Part shown: in pieces, positions 8,654 through 17,740 of the stretch
How positions within the stretch are numbered: the first letter of the stretch is position 1
Layout: each line of letters opens with the position of its first letter
DNA from: Pseudomonas brassicacearum subsp. neoaurantiaca
GTDB taxonomy: Bacteria > Pseudomonadota > Gammaproteobacteria > Pseudomonadales > Pseudomonadaceae
Direction: 5' to 3'
Length of the DNA stretch: 64,000 bases
Assembly (NCBI RefSeq): GCF_013608025.1
Contig: NZ_VDLV01000031.1
Coordinates: 31,977 to 95,976, forward strand
Made by a program: the position numbers and the translations under genes
Notes under the pieces: model-generated
What the model saw: only the letters and a program-made list of their open reading frames with translations
Database searches by the model: none
Told to the model about the DNA's origin: nothing

Positions 8654-9421
8654 TTACTGACCCGGAACATCCTTGCGCAGTTTCACCGGATCCTGCTGCT
8701 TGCGCTTGCGCGCAATGGCGGTGCGCATCTTGATGTTGATCGCTTCCACCGCCAGCGAGAACGCCATGGCGAAGTAGACGTAGCCTTTTGGCACGTGCAC
8801 GTCGAACGACTCGGCGATCAGTACGGTACCGACCACCAGCAGGAACGACAGCGCCAGCATCTTCAGCGACGGATGCTTGTCGATGAATTCGCTGATCGTG
8901 CCCGAGGCCAGCATCATCACCAGCACAGCGACGATGATCGCCGCGACCATGACCGGTACATGGGAGACCATGCCGACGGCGGTGATGACCGAGTCCAGGG
9001 AGAACACGATGTCGATGATCGCGATCTGGATGATGGTGTAGAGGAAATTGCCGCCCTTGCCCGAAGGCCCGTCGTCGCTTTCGTCTTCGCCTTCCAGCGC
9101 GTGGTACATCTCCTGGGAGCTTTTCCACAGCAGGAACAGGCCACCGAAGAACAGGATCAGGTCGCGACCGGAGATGCCCTGGCCGAACACTTCGAACAAA
9201 TCGGCGGTCAGGCGCATGACCCAAGTGATGGACAGCAGCAGCAGGATCCGCGTGACCATGGCCAGGGCCAGGCCGAAGATCCGGGTGCGCGCTTGCATGT
9301 GCTTGGGCATGCGGCTGACCAGGATCGAAATCATGATGATGTTATCGATGCCCAGGACGATTTCCAGGGCGGTCAGGGTAAAGAAGGCAACCCAGATTTC
9401 CGGGTTGGTCAGCCATTCCAT
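8654..9421 (-). CDS. TerC family integral membrane protein
   Basis: 255 residues, about seven membrane helices. The two hallmark acidic motifs are visible: EIVLGIDNIIM in the first helix and IAIIDIVFSLDSVITAVGM at about 135-153. An acidic hydrophilic loop (about 118-130) lies between. This is the YgdQ/YoaE-like short form without CBS domains. TerC relatives act in metal homeostasis, including manganese efflux in several bacteria, and in tellurite resistance; the role here is not shown. AAGGA sits 6-7 bases before the ATG. A terminator follows. Confidence 0.85.
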   Translation of the reverse strand: MEWLTNPEIWVAFFTLTALEIVLGIDNIIMISILVSRMPKHMQARTRIFGLALAMVTRILLLLSITWVMRLTADLFEVFGQGISGRDLILFFGGLFLLWKSSQEMYHALEGEDESDDGPSGKGGNFLYTIIQIAIIDIVFSLDSVITAVGMVSHVPVMVAAIIVAVLVMMLASGTISEFIDKHPSLKMLALSFLLVVGTVLIAESFDVHVPKGYVYFAMAFSLAVEAINIKMRTAIARKRKQQDPVKLRKDVPGQ

Positions 9422-9498
9422 GTGAGTTCCTTTGAGCGAGTGTTAGGCCGCGCCGCGCCTCCGGTTACCCGAGAGGGGCGACGCAGCGGGCATTGCTT

Positions 9499-10806
9499 TT
9501 ATAGAGTGCTGAACAGCGGAAAAATCCCCATCAGCAAGGCGGCGAACATTATGCACAGGCAAACCAGCACTGCCCACTTCAAGGTGAAGCGCTGGTGATC
9601 GCCGAACTCGATCCCGGCCAGGGCCACCAGCAGATAAGTCGACGGAACCAGCGGGCTCAGCAGGTGGACGGGCTGGCCGACGATCGAAGCACGGGCCATT
9701 TCGACCGCAGTGATGCCGTAGTGGCTGGCCGCTTCGGCCAAAACCGGTAACACCCCGTAATAAAATGCATCGTTCGACATGAAGAATGTGAACGGCATGC
9801 TCACCAGCGCGGTGATGACCGCCAGGTAAGGACCGAGGAAGTCCGGGATGACCGCCAACAGGCTTTTGGACATGGCATCGACCATGCCGGTGCCGGACAG
9901 GATGCCAGTGAAGATCCCCGCTGCGAAAATCAGCCCGACCACCGCCAGGACGCTGCCAGCGTGGGCGGCGACGCGGTCTTTCTGCTGTTGCAGGCACGGG
10001 TAGTTGACGATCATCGCGATACTGAACGCCACCATGAACAGCACCGGCAGCGGCAACAGGCCGGCGATCAGGGTGCACATCAGGGCCAGGGTCAGCGCGC
10101 CGTTGAACCAGATCAGCTTCGGACGGCGAGCGTCCGGGAATTGGGAAACGCTGATTTCGCTGTGATCGATTTCATCGCTCGCCAAGTGCAGCTCACCCAG
10201 GCGGGCACGCTCGCGCTTGCCGTACATATAGGCAATCACCAGGATCGCCACCACGCCAGCCAGCATCGCCGGAATCATCGGCACGAAGATGTCGGACGGG
10301 TCCACGTGCAGCGCACTGGCCGCGCGGGCCGTCGGGCCGCCCCATGGGGTCATGTTCATCACGCCGCCGGCGAGGATGATCAGGCCAGCCATGATCCGCG
10401 GGCTCATGCCGATGCGGCTGTAGAGCGGCAGCATGGCGGCCACGCAGATCATATAAGTGGTCGCGCCGTCACCATCAAGGGAAACGACGAGCGCCAGGAC
10501 GGCGGTACCGACCGAAACTTTCAACGGGTCGCCCTTGACCAGCTTGAGGATCTTGCGCACGGCCGGGTCGAACAGGCCGGAGTCGATCATCAGGGCGAAA
10601 TAGAGAATGGCAAACATCAGCATCACCCCGGTCGGGGCGAGCTTGGTGATGCCTTCGAGCATCATCGGGCCGATCTTCGGCGCAAAACCACCGAACAGGG
10701 CAAACAGGATCGGGATGATGATCAGGGCGATCAGCGCGGACAGGCGCTTGGTCATGATCAGGAACATGAACGTGATGACCATGGCGAAGCCAAGGAAAGT
10801 CAGCAT
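9499..10806 (-). CDS. CitMHS family citrate-metal:proton symporter
   Basis: 435 residues, about 12 hydrophobic helices, matching the CitM/CitH family that imports citrate complexed with divalent metal ions and protons. Typical segments are SLDGDGATTYMI (about 108-120), MNMTPWGGPTARA (about 150-162) and SNDAFYYGVLPVL near residue 345. A GGAG site precedes the ATG. Its near neighbour is a TerC protein, which in some bacteria handles metals, but nothing shows co-regulation. No citrate two-component regulator is adjacent. Confidence 0.85.
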   Translation of the reverse strand: MLTFLGFAMVITFMFLIMTKRLSALIALIIIPILFALFGGFAPKIGPMMLEGITKLAPTGVMLMFAILYFALMIDSGLFDPAVRKILKLVKGDPLKVSVGTAVLALVVSLDGDGATTYMICVAAMLPLYSRIGMSPRIMAGLIILAGGVMNMTPWGGPTARAASALHVDPSDIFVPMIPAMLAGVVAILVIAYMYGKRERARLGELHLASDEIDHSEISVSQFPDARRPKLIWFNGALTLALMCTLIAGLLPLPVLFMVAFSIAMIVNYPCLQQQKDRVAAHAGSVLAVVGLIFAAGIFTGILSGTGMVDAMSKSLLAVIPDFLGPYLAVITALVSMPFTFFMSNDAFYYGVLPVLAEAASHYGITAVEMARASIVGQPVHLLSPLVPSTYLLVALAGIEFGDHQRFTLKWAVLVCLCIMFAALLMGIFPLFSTL

Positions 10807-11203
10807 GGGAAATACTCCAGGCGTGGCGCGGCTATGAAATGCGAACTGGACAGGTCAGCGCAGGATGCAAGGCACGGGACGGACGGATGGAGTGGGTGCA
10901 GCGGGACAGGTAGCAGCGGACATCAGGATCACCATTGTTGTTGTTAAAAAGGCCTCACGAGCGTTCGAAGCCTCGTTGTTGGCCACCGGTCTGTTGCCGG
11001 TAGGTGAGGCGATCCTAATCGCGCAAGCTTTCAGCAGGCTTTCGCTGCCGCACTGGCTGATGATTGGCCAAGCGAGCCTGTGCTGCTGTGCTTTTGTGGC
11101 GAGGGAGCTTGCTCCCGCTGGGATGCGCAGCGGCCCCAGGATTTTGCGGACGCTGCGCGACCGAGCGGGAGCAAGCTCCCTCGCCACAAAAGCAATCAGC
11201 GTT
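10807..11203. other. Intergenic gap, mostly REP
   Basis: About 400 bases upstream of the citrate transporter and downstream of the dioxygenase gene. Apart from the REP pair at 11096-11187 I see no gene and no clear promoter. Confidence 0.6.
11096..11187. repeat. REP inverted pair (GTGGCGAGGGAGC type)
   Basis: GTGGCGAGGGAGCTTGCTCC at the left and its reverse complement at the right, about 45 bases apart. Confidence 0.9.
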
Positions 11204-11533
11204 TCACTTCAATGCTGAAAGTTTCAACGGCCGCACCGCGCCCATCCAGATCGCATGGTCGGTGTGGTCCGCCAGGTCATCCCCGGTGTTGGGATGCAGA
11301 AAAATCACCAGTCCCTTACGGTTCAGGGCCAGCCACGGCAGGACCACGCCGATGTACTGAGGATCGAACGCCAGTTGGCAACTCCAGTCCGGGTGGGGGC
11401 CGACCGGTCGTTGGTGCACCCGCCCCATTTCCAGCGGGAACAGTTGCGCTGCTTCCTCACACAAGGTCCGCGCCTGGTCGAGTGTATGGGCGTCGAAATA
11501 GACGTGGGCGTGATAGCCCTTGATCCGTTGCAT
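11204..11533 (-). CDS. DOPA 4,5-dioxygenase family protein
   Basis: 109 residues. The family is a small extradiol ring-cleaving dioxygenase first known from fungal and plant pigment synthesis; bacterial members are common and mostly uncharacterised. The N-terminal YHAHVYFD (about 7-14) supplies the metal-binding histidine pair, and HQRPVGPHPDWS (about 40-51) and FLHPNTGDDLADHTDH (about 78-93) supply the further conserved histidines. AAGGAG lies just before the ATG. It is divergent from the NAD(P)-binding protein gene. Confidence 0.78.
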   Translation of the reverse strand: MQRIKGYHAHVYFDAHTLDQARTLCEEAAQLFPLEMGRVHQRPVGPHPDWSCQLAFDPQYIGVVLPWLALNRKGLVIFLHPNTGDDLADHTDHAIWMGAVRPLKLSALK

Positions 11534-11618
11534 TTGTCACTCCTTGCAAGAGCAGCCGAACCCTCTCGGTTTACCGTGTGTCAGAGGCTTTACACGCGGG
11601 AAAAAAGGAAAGCCAGCC

Positions 11619-12278
11619 ATGAAAAACGCCGAAACCCCGGTCATCAAAGTGGTGCTCTATGGTGCCATGAGCAGCCTCGGCAGTGCGTTGATGGCTGAAT
11701 TGCTGCGCCGCCAGCATGAAATCATCGCCATCCTGGATGATCTTACGGCGCTGGCGCCGCGTCCGGGCTTGCGAGCCAAGACCGGCGATCTATTCGACCC
11801 CGAACGCGTCAAGCAGAGCGTCGCGGGAGCAAGCGCCGTGGTGTGCCTGTTGAATGCACCGGGGTTGCCGATGAGCAGCGAACAGGTGGAGCGCACGCTT
11901 ATCCCCGGCCCCGTGGAACAGGTCTTGGCAGTGGATGCGCTGATTGCTGGCATGCAGGCAGTCAACATTCCGCGTTTATTCCTGGTGGGAAATTTCTCGG
12001 TATTGGAGGAAGACGCGTCGGAAGACGACCTGCAGCGCCACGCCGCCGAAGAAATTCTCGATGCCCTGAAGAACAGCGCCTTGCAATGGACCCTCGTCAA
12101 TGCGCCCTATGCGGTGCAGGGGCTGAGTATCGAGCATTTCAGCCACGTCAGCACCAGCCTTGAGCCGGGCATGGCCGAATCGTTGGAGCGCTTGAGTCGC
12201 GTTGCCGTCGGTATCGCCGATGAACTGCGCTTGAACCTGCATGTGGGCCAGCACGTGAATTTCGTGCCCGCCGTGTAG
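11619..12278 (+). CDS. NAD(P)H-binding (YwnB-like) short-chain family protein
   Basis: 219 residues from an ATG preceded by AAGGAA. The N-terminal segment IKVVLYGAMSSLGSALMAEL is a Rossmann nucleotide-binding loop with a modified G-x-x-x-x-x-G pattern, and DLFDPERVKQSVAGASAVVCLL follows the order of atypical NmrA/YwnB-like SDR proteins. There is no YxxxK catalytic pair, so the protein may be a sensor or a reductase with another mechanism. Substrate unknown. Confidence 0.7.
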   Translation: MKNAETPVIKVVLYGAMSSLGSALMAELLRRQHEIIAILDDLTALAPRPGLRAKTGDLFDPERVKQSVAGASAVVCLLNAPGLPMSSEQVERTLIPGPVEQVLAVDALIAGMQAVNIPRLFLVGNFSVLEEDASEDDLQRHAAEEILDALKNSALQWTLVNAPYAVQGLSIEHFSHVSTSLEPGMAESLERLSRVAVGIADELRLNLHVGQHVNFVPAV

Positions 12279-12315
12279 GAGCTGCCGAAGGCTCGGGCCG
12301 CGTTCGGACGATCTT

Positions 12316-13266
12316 TCAAACAGCAATCGAAGGCAGCGGCAATCCAGTCAGCGACTCAGCACTGTTGGCCTGTTCCTCCATCAACCAATCCACGAACAAT
12401 TTGATCAACACCCCACGACGTTTTCGCTGGGGCAAGACCACGTAATACCCCAGCCGCGACAGCACCGTTTCGGCGATCGGACGGCACAACAACCCCTGCG
12501 CCAATAAGTTATCCACAAGGTGCCGCCAACCGATGGCGACGCCTTGGCCGCCGATCGCGGCCTGGATGAGCAGGGTGTAGTTGTCGAACCGCAGCTGCCC
12601 AGGCGCCGGTGGCGAGGTGATGCCCAGCTCTCGGAAAACCCCACTCCAGTCGAACCAGGCGCTGCTGTTGCCGCCACGCAAATGCAGCAGCGGGAATTCC
12701 GACAAGGCCTGGGCCGGCAAGGGCAGGGGGCGTTCCTTGAGCAGCAGCGGGCTGCACACCGGAAAAACTTCTTCGCTGAAAAGCCAATGACTTTCGCCTT
12801 GCTTGAAGCGACCGTCGCCAAACAACACCGCAACGTCGATATCGGTACGAAGCATGTTGTGGTTGCGTTCGCTGGTCACCAGGCTCACATCCACCTGCGG
12901 ATTGGCCGCGTGGAACCGATGCAGTCGCGGCATCAGCCAATAGGCGGCGAACGCGAAATCCGTCGCGACTTGCAGCACCTCATGCTGATGCTGAGCGGTG
13001 ATTGCGGTAAGTCCTGCATCGATGCTCTGCAAACCGGCCTGAACTTGCTCGAAAAGGATGGCGCCGGCCTCGGTCAATTCGATGCCGCGATAGATGCGAT
13101 CGAACAACCGCGTGCCCAGTTGTTCCTCCAACCGTTTGATCTGCTGGCTGATGGCCGGTTGCGTAGTGCCCAACTCAATCGCGGCCGCAGTAAAGCTCTG
13201 CTGGCGAGCCGCTGATTCGAAGGCGCGGAACAAGTCCAGCGACAGGTCACCCAAGGCGTCATACAT
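12316..13266 (-). CDS. LysR-type regulator of choline-sulfate utilisation
   Basis: 316 residues. The winged helix-turn-helix lies at about 9-68 (LFRAFESAARQQSFTAAAIE, then TTQPAISQQIKRLEEQLG), followed by the usual two-lobed effector domain. It is transcribed divergently from betC with 114 bases between the starts, the layout of the putative choline sulfate-utilisation transcription factor family. A perfect inverted repeat at its own start (13265-13279) is a likely operator. The effector is probably choline-O-sulfate or choline, by inference from neighbours. BetI-type regulation is a different family and is not present here. Confidence 0.82.
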   Translation of the reverse strand: MYDALGDLSLDLFRAFESAARQQSFTAAAIELGTTQPAISQQIKRLEEQLGTRLFDRIYRGIELTEAGAILFEQVQAGLQSIDAGLTAITAQHQHEVLQVATDFAFAAYWLMPRLHRFHAANPQVDVSLVTSERNHNMLRTDIDVAVLFGDGRFKQGESHWLFSEEVFPVCSPLLLKERPLPLPAQALSEFPLLHLRGGNSSAWFDWSGVFRELGITSPPAPGQLRFDNYTLLIQAAIGGQGVAIGWRHLVDNLLAQGLLCRPIAETVLSRLGYYVVLPQRKRRGVLIKLFVDWLMEEQANSAESLTGLPLPSIAV

Positions 13267-13279
13267 AAGCTGTGCTTAT
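13265..13279. promoter_or_regulatory. Candidate LysR operator between the LysR gene and betC
   Basis: ATAAGC-TGT-GCTTAT, a perfect inverted repeat of 6-bp arms. It overlaps the start codon region of the LysR gene, as expected for an autoregulatory site, and lies 102 bases upstream of the betC start. Confidence 0.5.
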
Positions 13280-13380
13280 CCTAGTCATTGTCTTGCATGG
13301 GCTTTACCCCAAAAGGCACGGGCGACATGCTCAATCGCAGCACTATCGCATAACTGCCCACTATGGAATGCCGCGAATAC

Positions 13381-14889
13381 ATGAAGCGCAAGAACATTCT
13401 TTTCATCATGGCCGATCAAATGGCCGCGCCAATGTTGCCGATCTACGGTCCGTCGCCGATCAAGCTGCCAAACCTGTCACGCCTGGCCGACCAAGGCGTG
13501 GTGTTCGACGCTGCCTATTGCAACAGCCCGCTCTGCGCTCCGTCGCGCTTTACGCTGGTGAGCGGGCAGTTGCCGAGCAAGATCGGCGCCTACGACAACG
13601 CGGCGGATTTCCCTGCGGACGTTCCAACCTACGCCCACTACCTGCGTCGCCTCGGTTATCGCACGGCGTTGTCCGGCAAGATGCATTTCTGCGGGCCGGA
13701 CCAGTTGCACGGCTACGAAGAACGCCTGACCAGTGACATTTACCCCGCTGACTACGGCTGGGCCGTGAATTGGGACGAGCCGGATGTACGGCCGAGCTGG
13801 TATCACAACATGTCGTCAGTGTTGCAGGCCGGACCGTGCGTGCGCACCAACCAGTTGGACTTCGATGAAGAGGTGGTCTTCAAGGCCCAGCAATATCTGT
13901 TCGACCACATCCGCGAGGACGGCGACCAGCCGTTTTGCCTGACGGTGTCGATGACTCACCCACACGATCCGTACACGATTCCCAAGGCGTTCTGGGATTT
14001 GTACGACGACAACGACATCCCTTTGCCTGCGACCCCGGCGCAGTCCGAGCTTGATCCACATTCCCAACGCCTGCTCAAAGTCTATGATCTCTGGGACAAG
14101 CCGCTGCCTGTGGATAAGATTCGCGACGCCCGCCGCGCGTACTTCGGGGCGTGCAGCTACATCGACAGCAACGTCGGCAAGCTGCTGCAGACCCTTGAAG
14201 ATACCGGATTGATCGATGACACCATCATCGTCTTCTCCGGCGATCACGGAGACATGCTCGGCGAAAAGGGCCTCTGGTACAAAATGCACTGGTTCGAAAT
14301 GGCCGCCCGCGTACCGTTGCTGATCAGCGCTCCGGGGCAGTTCGCCAGCGCCCGTGTTGGCGCGGCGGTGTCCACCGCCGACTTGCTGCCAACCCTGGTG
14401 GAATTGGCCGGCGGTACGCTTGAGCCAGGTTTGCCGCTGGATGGCCGCTCGCTGGTGCCGCATTTGCAAGGGCAGGGCGGGCATGACGAGGTCTTCGGCG
14501 AATACATGGCCGAAGGCACGATCAGTCCGTTGATGATGATTCGTCGCGGCCCGTGGAAATTCATCTACAGCGAGGATGATCCATGCCTGCTGTTCGATGT
14601 ACGCAACGATCCCAAGGAGCAGGAGGATCTCAGCCAATCGCCAGAGCACCAGGCGCTCTTGTCCGACTTCCTCGCCGAAGCGCGGGCGAAATGGGACATT
14701 CCAACCATTTATCAACAGGTGCTCGCCAGCCAGCGCCGTCGCCGTTTCGTTGCCCAAGCGCTGACCCTGGGCAAACTCAAGAGCTGGGACCACCAGCCGT
14801 TCGTAGACGCCAGCCAGCAGTACATGCGCAACCACATCGACCTGGACGATCTGGAGCGCAAGGCCCGTTATCCACAACCCTGCCAATAA
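13381..14889 (+). CDS. betC: Choline-sulfatase BetC
   Basis: Hydrolyses choline-O-sulfate to choline and sulfate. 502 residues from the ATG at MKRKNILFIMADQ; an ATG six codons upstream is possible. Sulfatase hallmarks: metal-binding Asp12 in the first strand, and C-x-P-S-R at 52-56 (CAPSR), where Cys52 is expected to become formylglycine, followed by FTLVSGQ. FSGDHGDMLGEKGLW near residue 285-300 supplies further metal ligands. The C-terminal ~70 residues fit the choline-sulfatase extension. It lacks a signal peptide, so it acts in the cytoplasm. The choX-like gene follows 23 bases downstream. Confidence 0.92.
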   Translation: MKRKNILFIMADQMAAPMLPIYGPSPIKLPNLSRLADQGVVFDAAYCNSPLCAPSRFTLVSGQLPSKIGAYDNAADFPADVPTYAHYLRRLGYRTALSGKMHFCGPDQLHGYEERLTSDIYPADYGWAVNWDEPDVRPSWYHNMSSVLQAGPCVRTNQLDFDEEVVFKAQQYLFDHIREDGDQPFCLTVSMTHPHDPYTIPKAFWDLYDDNDIPLPATPAQSELDPHSQRLLKVYDLWDKPLPVDKIRDARRAYFGACSYIDSNVGKLLQTLEDTGLIDDTIIVFSGDHGDMLGEKGLWYKMHWFEMAARVPLLISAPGQFASARVGAAVSTADLLPTLVELAGGTLEPGLPLDGRSLVPHLQGQGGHDEVFGEYMAEGTISPLMMIRRGPWKFIYSEDDPCLLFDVRNDPKEQEDLSQSPEHQALLSDFLAEARAKWDIPTIYQQVLASQRRRRFVAQALTLGKLKSWDHQPFVDASQQYMRNHIDLDDLERKARYPQPCQ

Positions 14890-14912
14890 ACCAATAACGT
14901 AAGGGGAAGCAC

Positions 14913-15833
14913 ATGCAAAAGTTATCCACAGTACTGGCCGCCGGGCTGTTGGCGTTGAGCAGTGTTTCGGCGTGGGCCGAGCAAAGCTGCGATACGGTCA
15001 AGATGGCTGACCCGGGCTGGAGCGACATCGCCGCAACCAACGCCATCACCGGTTTCCTGCTGGAAGGCATGGGTTACAAGCCCAAGGTCGATACCCTTGC
15101 CGTACCGATCACCTTTGGCGGCCTGAAGGACGGCCAGGTCGATGTTTTTTTGGGTAACTGGATGCCGGCGCAGCAGGGCTTCTACGACAAATTCGTGGCC
15201 AACGGCGACGTCACGCAACTGGCCAAGAACCTTGATGGCACTGAATTCACCCTGGCGGTTCCGGATTATGTTTGGGATGCGGGTGTGCATAACTTTGCCG
15301 ACCTGAACAAATTCGCCGACAAGTTCGATAAAAAGATCTACGGCATCGGCTCCGGCGCCCCGGCCAACCTTTCCCTGAAGGAAATCATCAAGACCAACGA
15401 TTTCGGCATGGGTGACTGGAAACTGGTGGAATCGAGCGAGCAGGCGATGTTGGCGGAAGTCTCCCGCGCCGTGAAAAAACAGAAGTTCGTGACCTTCCTC
15501 GGCTGGACCCCGCACCCGATGAACGTGCAGCTGAAGATGCATTACCTCAAGGGCGGCGAGAAATATTTCGGCGACACCGGCAGCGTGTACACCCTGACGC
15601 GCAAAGGTTACGCACAGGCCTGCCCGAACGTTGGCAAGCTGCTGACCAACCTGAGTTTCACCCAGGAAATGGAAAACAGCATCATGGCTGAGGTGGTGAA
15701 CAAGAAAGTCAGCAACGCCGAAGCGGCCAAGGCCTGGATCAAGGCCAACCCGGCGGTGCTGGATAAATGGCTGGACGGCGTGAAGACGGCGGATGGCAAG
15801 GATGCGCTGGCGGCAGTCAAAGCCAAGCTATAA
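14913..15833 (+). CDS. Choline-type ABC transporter substrate-binding protein (ChoX-like)
   Basis: 306 residues with a clear signal peptide (MQKLSTVLAAGLLALSSVSAWA). The mature part begins EQSCDTVKMADPGWSD, typical of the choline/betaine-binding OpuAC-like family, and continues with DVFLGNWMPAQ (about 72-82) and FLGWTPHPMN (about 195-204), whose aromatic residues would cage a quaternary ammonium group. It sits directly after betC, so choline-O-sulfate or choline is the likely ligand. The permease and ATPase are not adjacent, so it must borrow a transporter encoded elsewhere. AAGGGGAAG precedes the ATG. Confidence 0.87.
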   Translation: MQKLSTVLAAGLLALSSVSAWAEQSCDTVKMADPGWSDIAATNAITGFLLEGMGYKPKVDTLAVPITFGGLKDGQVDVFLGNWMPAQQGFYDKFVANGDVTQLAKNLDGTEFTLAVPDYVWDAGVHNFADLNKFADKFDKKIYGIGSGAPANLSLKEIIKTNDFGMGDWKLVESSEQAMLAEVSRAVKKQKFVTFLGWTPHPMNVQLKMHYLKGGEKYFGDTGSVYTLTRKGYAQACPNVGKLLTNLSFTQEMENSIMAEVVNKKVSNAEAAKAWIKANPAVLDKWLDGVKTADGKDALAAVKAKL

Positions 15834-15840
15834 AGCTCTT

Positions 15841-15969
15841 GTGGCGAGGGAGCTTGCTCCCGCTGGAGAGCGCAGCTCTCCCAAAACCAATCATGCAGAT
15901 CCAGCTGATACTGCGCCTTCAGGTTTTGGGGCCGCTTCGCAACCCAGCGGGAGCAAGCTCCCTCGCCAC
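15841..15969. repeat. REP inverted pair (GTGGCGAGGGAGC type)
   Basis: Forward copy at the left, reverse copy at the right, about 80 bases apart. It is inserted between the binding-protein gene and the sulfate transporter gene of the choline-sulfate cassette. Confidence 0.9.
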
Positions 15970-16017
15970 GTTGGCTCACCTGATACTCTTGCGCCAAACC
16001 CCATCCCTTGAGGCCCC

Positions 16018-17586
16018 ATGGCAATCCCCACGCGCCATTCACTCTTTCCCTTCTTGAGCTGGCTGCCCCGGCAGACGCGCGTCAGTGTCGGTCGCGACCT
16101 GGTTGTCGGCCTCAGCGGCGCGATCCTGGCGCTGCCACAGTCCATTGCCTACGCCCTGATTGCCGGATTGCCGCCCGAGTACGGGCTGTACGCGGCGATC
16201 GTGCCGGTGCTGATCGCGTGCCTGTGGGGTTCGTCGTGGCATTTGATCTGCGGTCCTACGGCGGCGATCTCCATCGTCCTATACGCCACGGTCAGTCCCT
16301 TGGCGGTGCCTGCGTCCCAGGACTACATCACGCTGATCCTGTTGCTGACGGTCTTGGCGGGCATTTTCCAATGGCTGCTCGGGTTGCTGCGGTTCGGGGC
16401 GCTGGTCAATTTTGTCTCGCATTCGGTGGTACTGGGTTTCACCTTGGGCGCGGCGGTGGTCATTGCCCTGGGGCAATTGCCGAACCTGCTGGGCCTGGAC
16501 CTGCCGAACGAAGCCACGGCGTTGAAGAGCCTGCTCATGTTGTTCAGCCACATCGGGGCTGTGGATAAACCTTCGCTAATGTTGGGACTGGGCACCCTGG
16601 CCCTGGGCATTGTGCTGAAACGCTTGCTGCCGCGCTGGCCGAGCCTGTTGATAACGTTGGTCATCAGCAGCCTGGTGGTCTGGGCCTGGCCGACGATGTT
16701 CGGGCATGTGGCGTTGGTCAGCGCCTTTACCGGGCGCTTGCCGCCGTTCACTCCGTTGCCACTGGATCTGGAGCTGATCCTGCGTCTGCTGCCCGGCGCC
16801 GTTGCGGTGGGCATGCTCGGGTTGGTGACCAGCCTGTCCATCGCCCGCTCGCTGTCGGTCCGCTCGGGGCAATTGCTCGATGCGAATCAGGAAGTTAGGG
16901 CGCAGGGCCTTTCGAATATCGTTGGAGGATTTTTCGCCGGGTCGTTGTCAGCCGGTTCCTTCACCCGTTCCGGCCTCAGCTATGAGGCTGGCGCCTGCTC
17001 GCCGCTGGCCGGGGTGTTCTCGGCGCTGTGGGTGGCGTTGTTTGCGGTGGCCGGCGCGAAGCTCATCGCACACATTCCGATTCCTGCCATGGCCGGCAGT
17101 ATCCTGCTGATTGCCTGGGGCCTGGTGGACCATCGGGGCATCCGAGCGTTACACCGGGTGAGTCGCTCCGAGTTCCTGGTCATGGGCCTGACCTGCCTGG
17201 CCACGCTGCTGCTGGAACTGCAAACCGCCATCTATGCCGGCGTCCTCGCTTCGCTGTTTTTTTATCTCAAGCGCACCTCACAGCCGCGCGTGCACCATAG
17301 CCGCGAAGGCGAGGCGGATGTGCTGAGGGTGGGAGGCTCGATCTTTTTCGGTGCCAGTCATTATTTGCAGGTGCGTCTGCAGCGTCTGCAGGCGCAACGG
17401 GTGGTGATCGATGCCCAGCAGATCAACTTCATCGACTATTCCGGCGTGGAAATGCTTCACCAGGAAGCCCGGCGGTTGCGCAGCCAGGGGCGTAGCCTGA
17501 CCTTGCGTGGGGCAAGGCCGCAGGTGGTGGAGGAGTTGTTGAAGTTGGAGGGCGCGCAGGCGTGCCCGATTCATTTCGAGGATTGA
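16018..17586 (+). CDS. SulP family inorganic anion transporter with STAS domain
   Basis: 522 residues. About eleven to twelve membrane helices (30-420), including the SulP signature region around ALPQSIAYALIAGLPPEYGLYA (about 40-61), then a short STAS domain (about 435-522) with the VVIDAQQINFIDYSGVEML strand-helix. The family moves sulfate, bicarbonate or other anions across the inner membrane. Lying in line with betC and the ChoX-like gene, it most plausibly handles the sulfate set free from choline-O-sulfate, either for uptake or for disposal. That role is inferred. Translation signal is weak (TTGAGG before ATG). Confidence 0.85.
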   Translation: MAIPTRHSLFPFLSWLPRQTRVSVGRDLVVGLSGAILALPQSIAYALIAGLPPEYGLYAAIVPVLIACLWGSSWHLICGPTAAISIVLYATVSPLAVPASQDYITLILLLTVLAGIFQWLLGLLRFGALVNFVSHSVVLGFTLGAAVVIALGQLPNLLGLDLPNEATALKSLLMLFSHIGAVDKPSLMLGLGTLALGIVLKRLLPRWPSLLITLVISSLVVWAWPTMFGHVALVSAFTGRLPPFTPLPLDLELILRLLPGAVAVGMLGLVTSLSIARSLSVRSGQLLDANQEVRAQGLSNIVGGFFAGSLSAGSFTRSGLSYEAGACSPLAGVFSALWVALFAVAGAKLIAHIPIPAMAGSILLIAWGLVDHRGIRALHRVSRSEFLVMGLTCLATLLLELQTAIYAGVLASLFFYLKRTSQPRVHHSREGEADVLRVGGSIFFGASHYLQVRLQRLQAQRVVIDAQQINFIDYSGVEMLHQEARRLRSQGRSLTLRGARPQVVEELLKLEGAQACPIHFED

Positions 17587-17635
17587 AGGAGCGGCAAAAA
17601 GCTTAAGGCTGATAGATCTGTGGCGTCGAACACCT

Positions 17636-17727
17636 GTGGCGAGGGGATTTATCCCCGCTGGGGCGCGAAGCGGCCCCTCTTTTTGGGGACTGCTTCGCAG
17701 TCCAGCGGGGATAAATCCCCTCGCCAC
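17636..17727. repeat. REP inverted pair (GTGGCGAGGGGAT type)
   Basis: GTGGCGAGGGGATTTATCCC at the left and its reverse complement at the right. This is the third REP family in the window, with the AT-rich ATTTAT core. It separates the convergent SulP and aroE genes. Confidence 0.9.
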
Positions 17728-17740
17728 AACAGCCTGAAGC

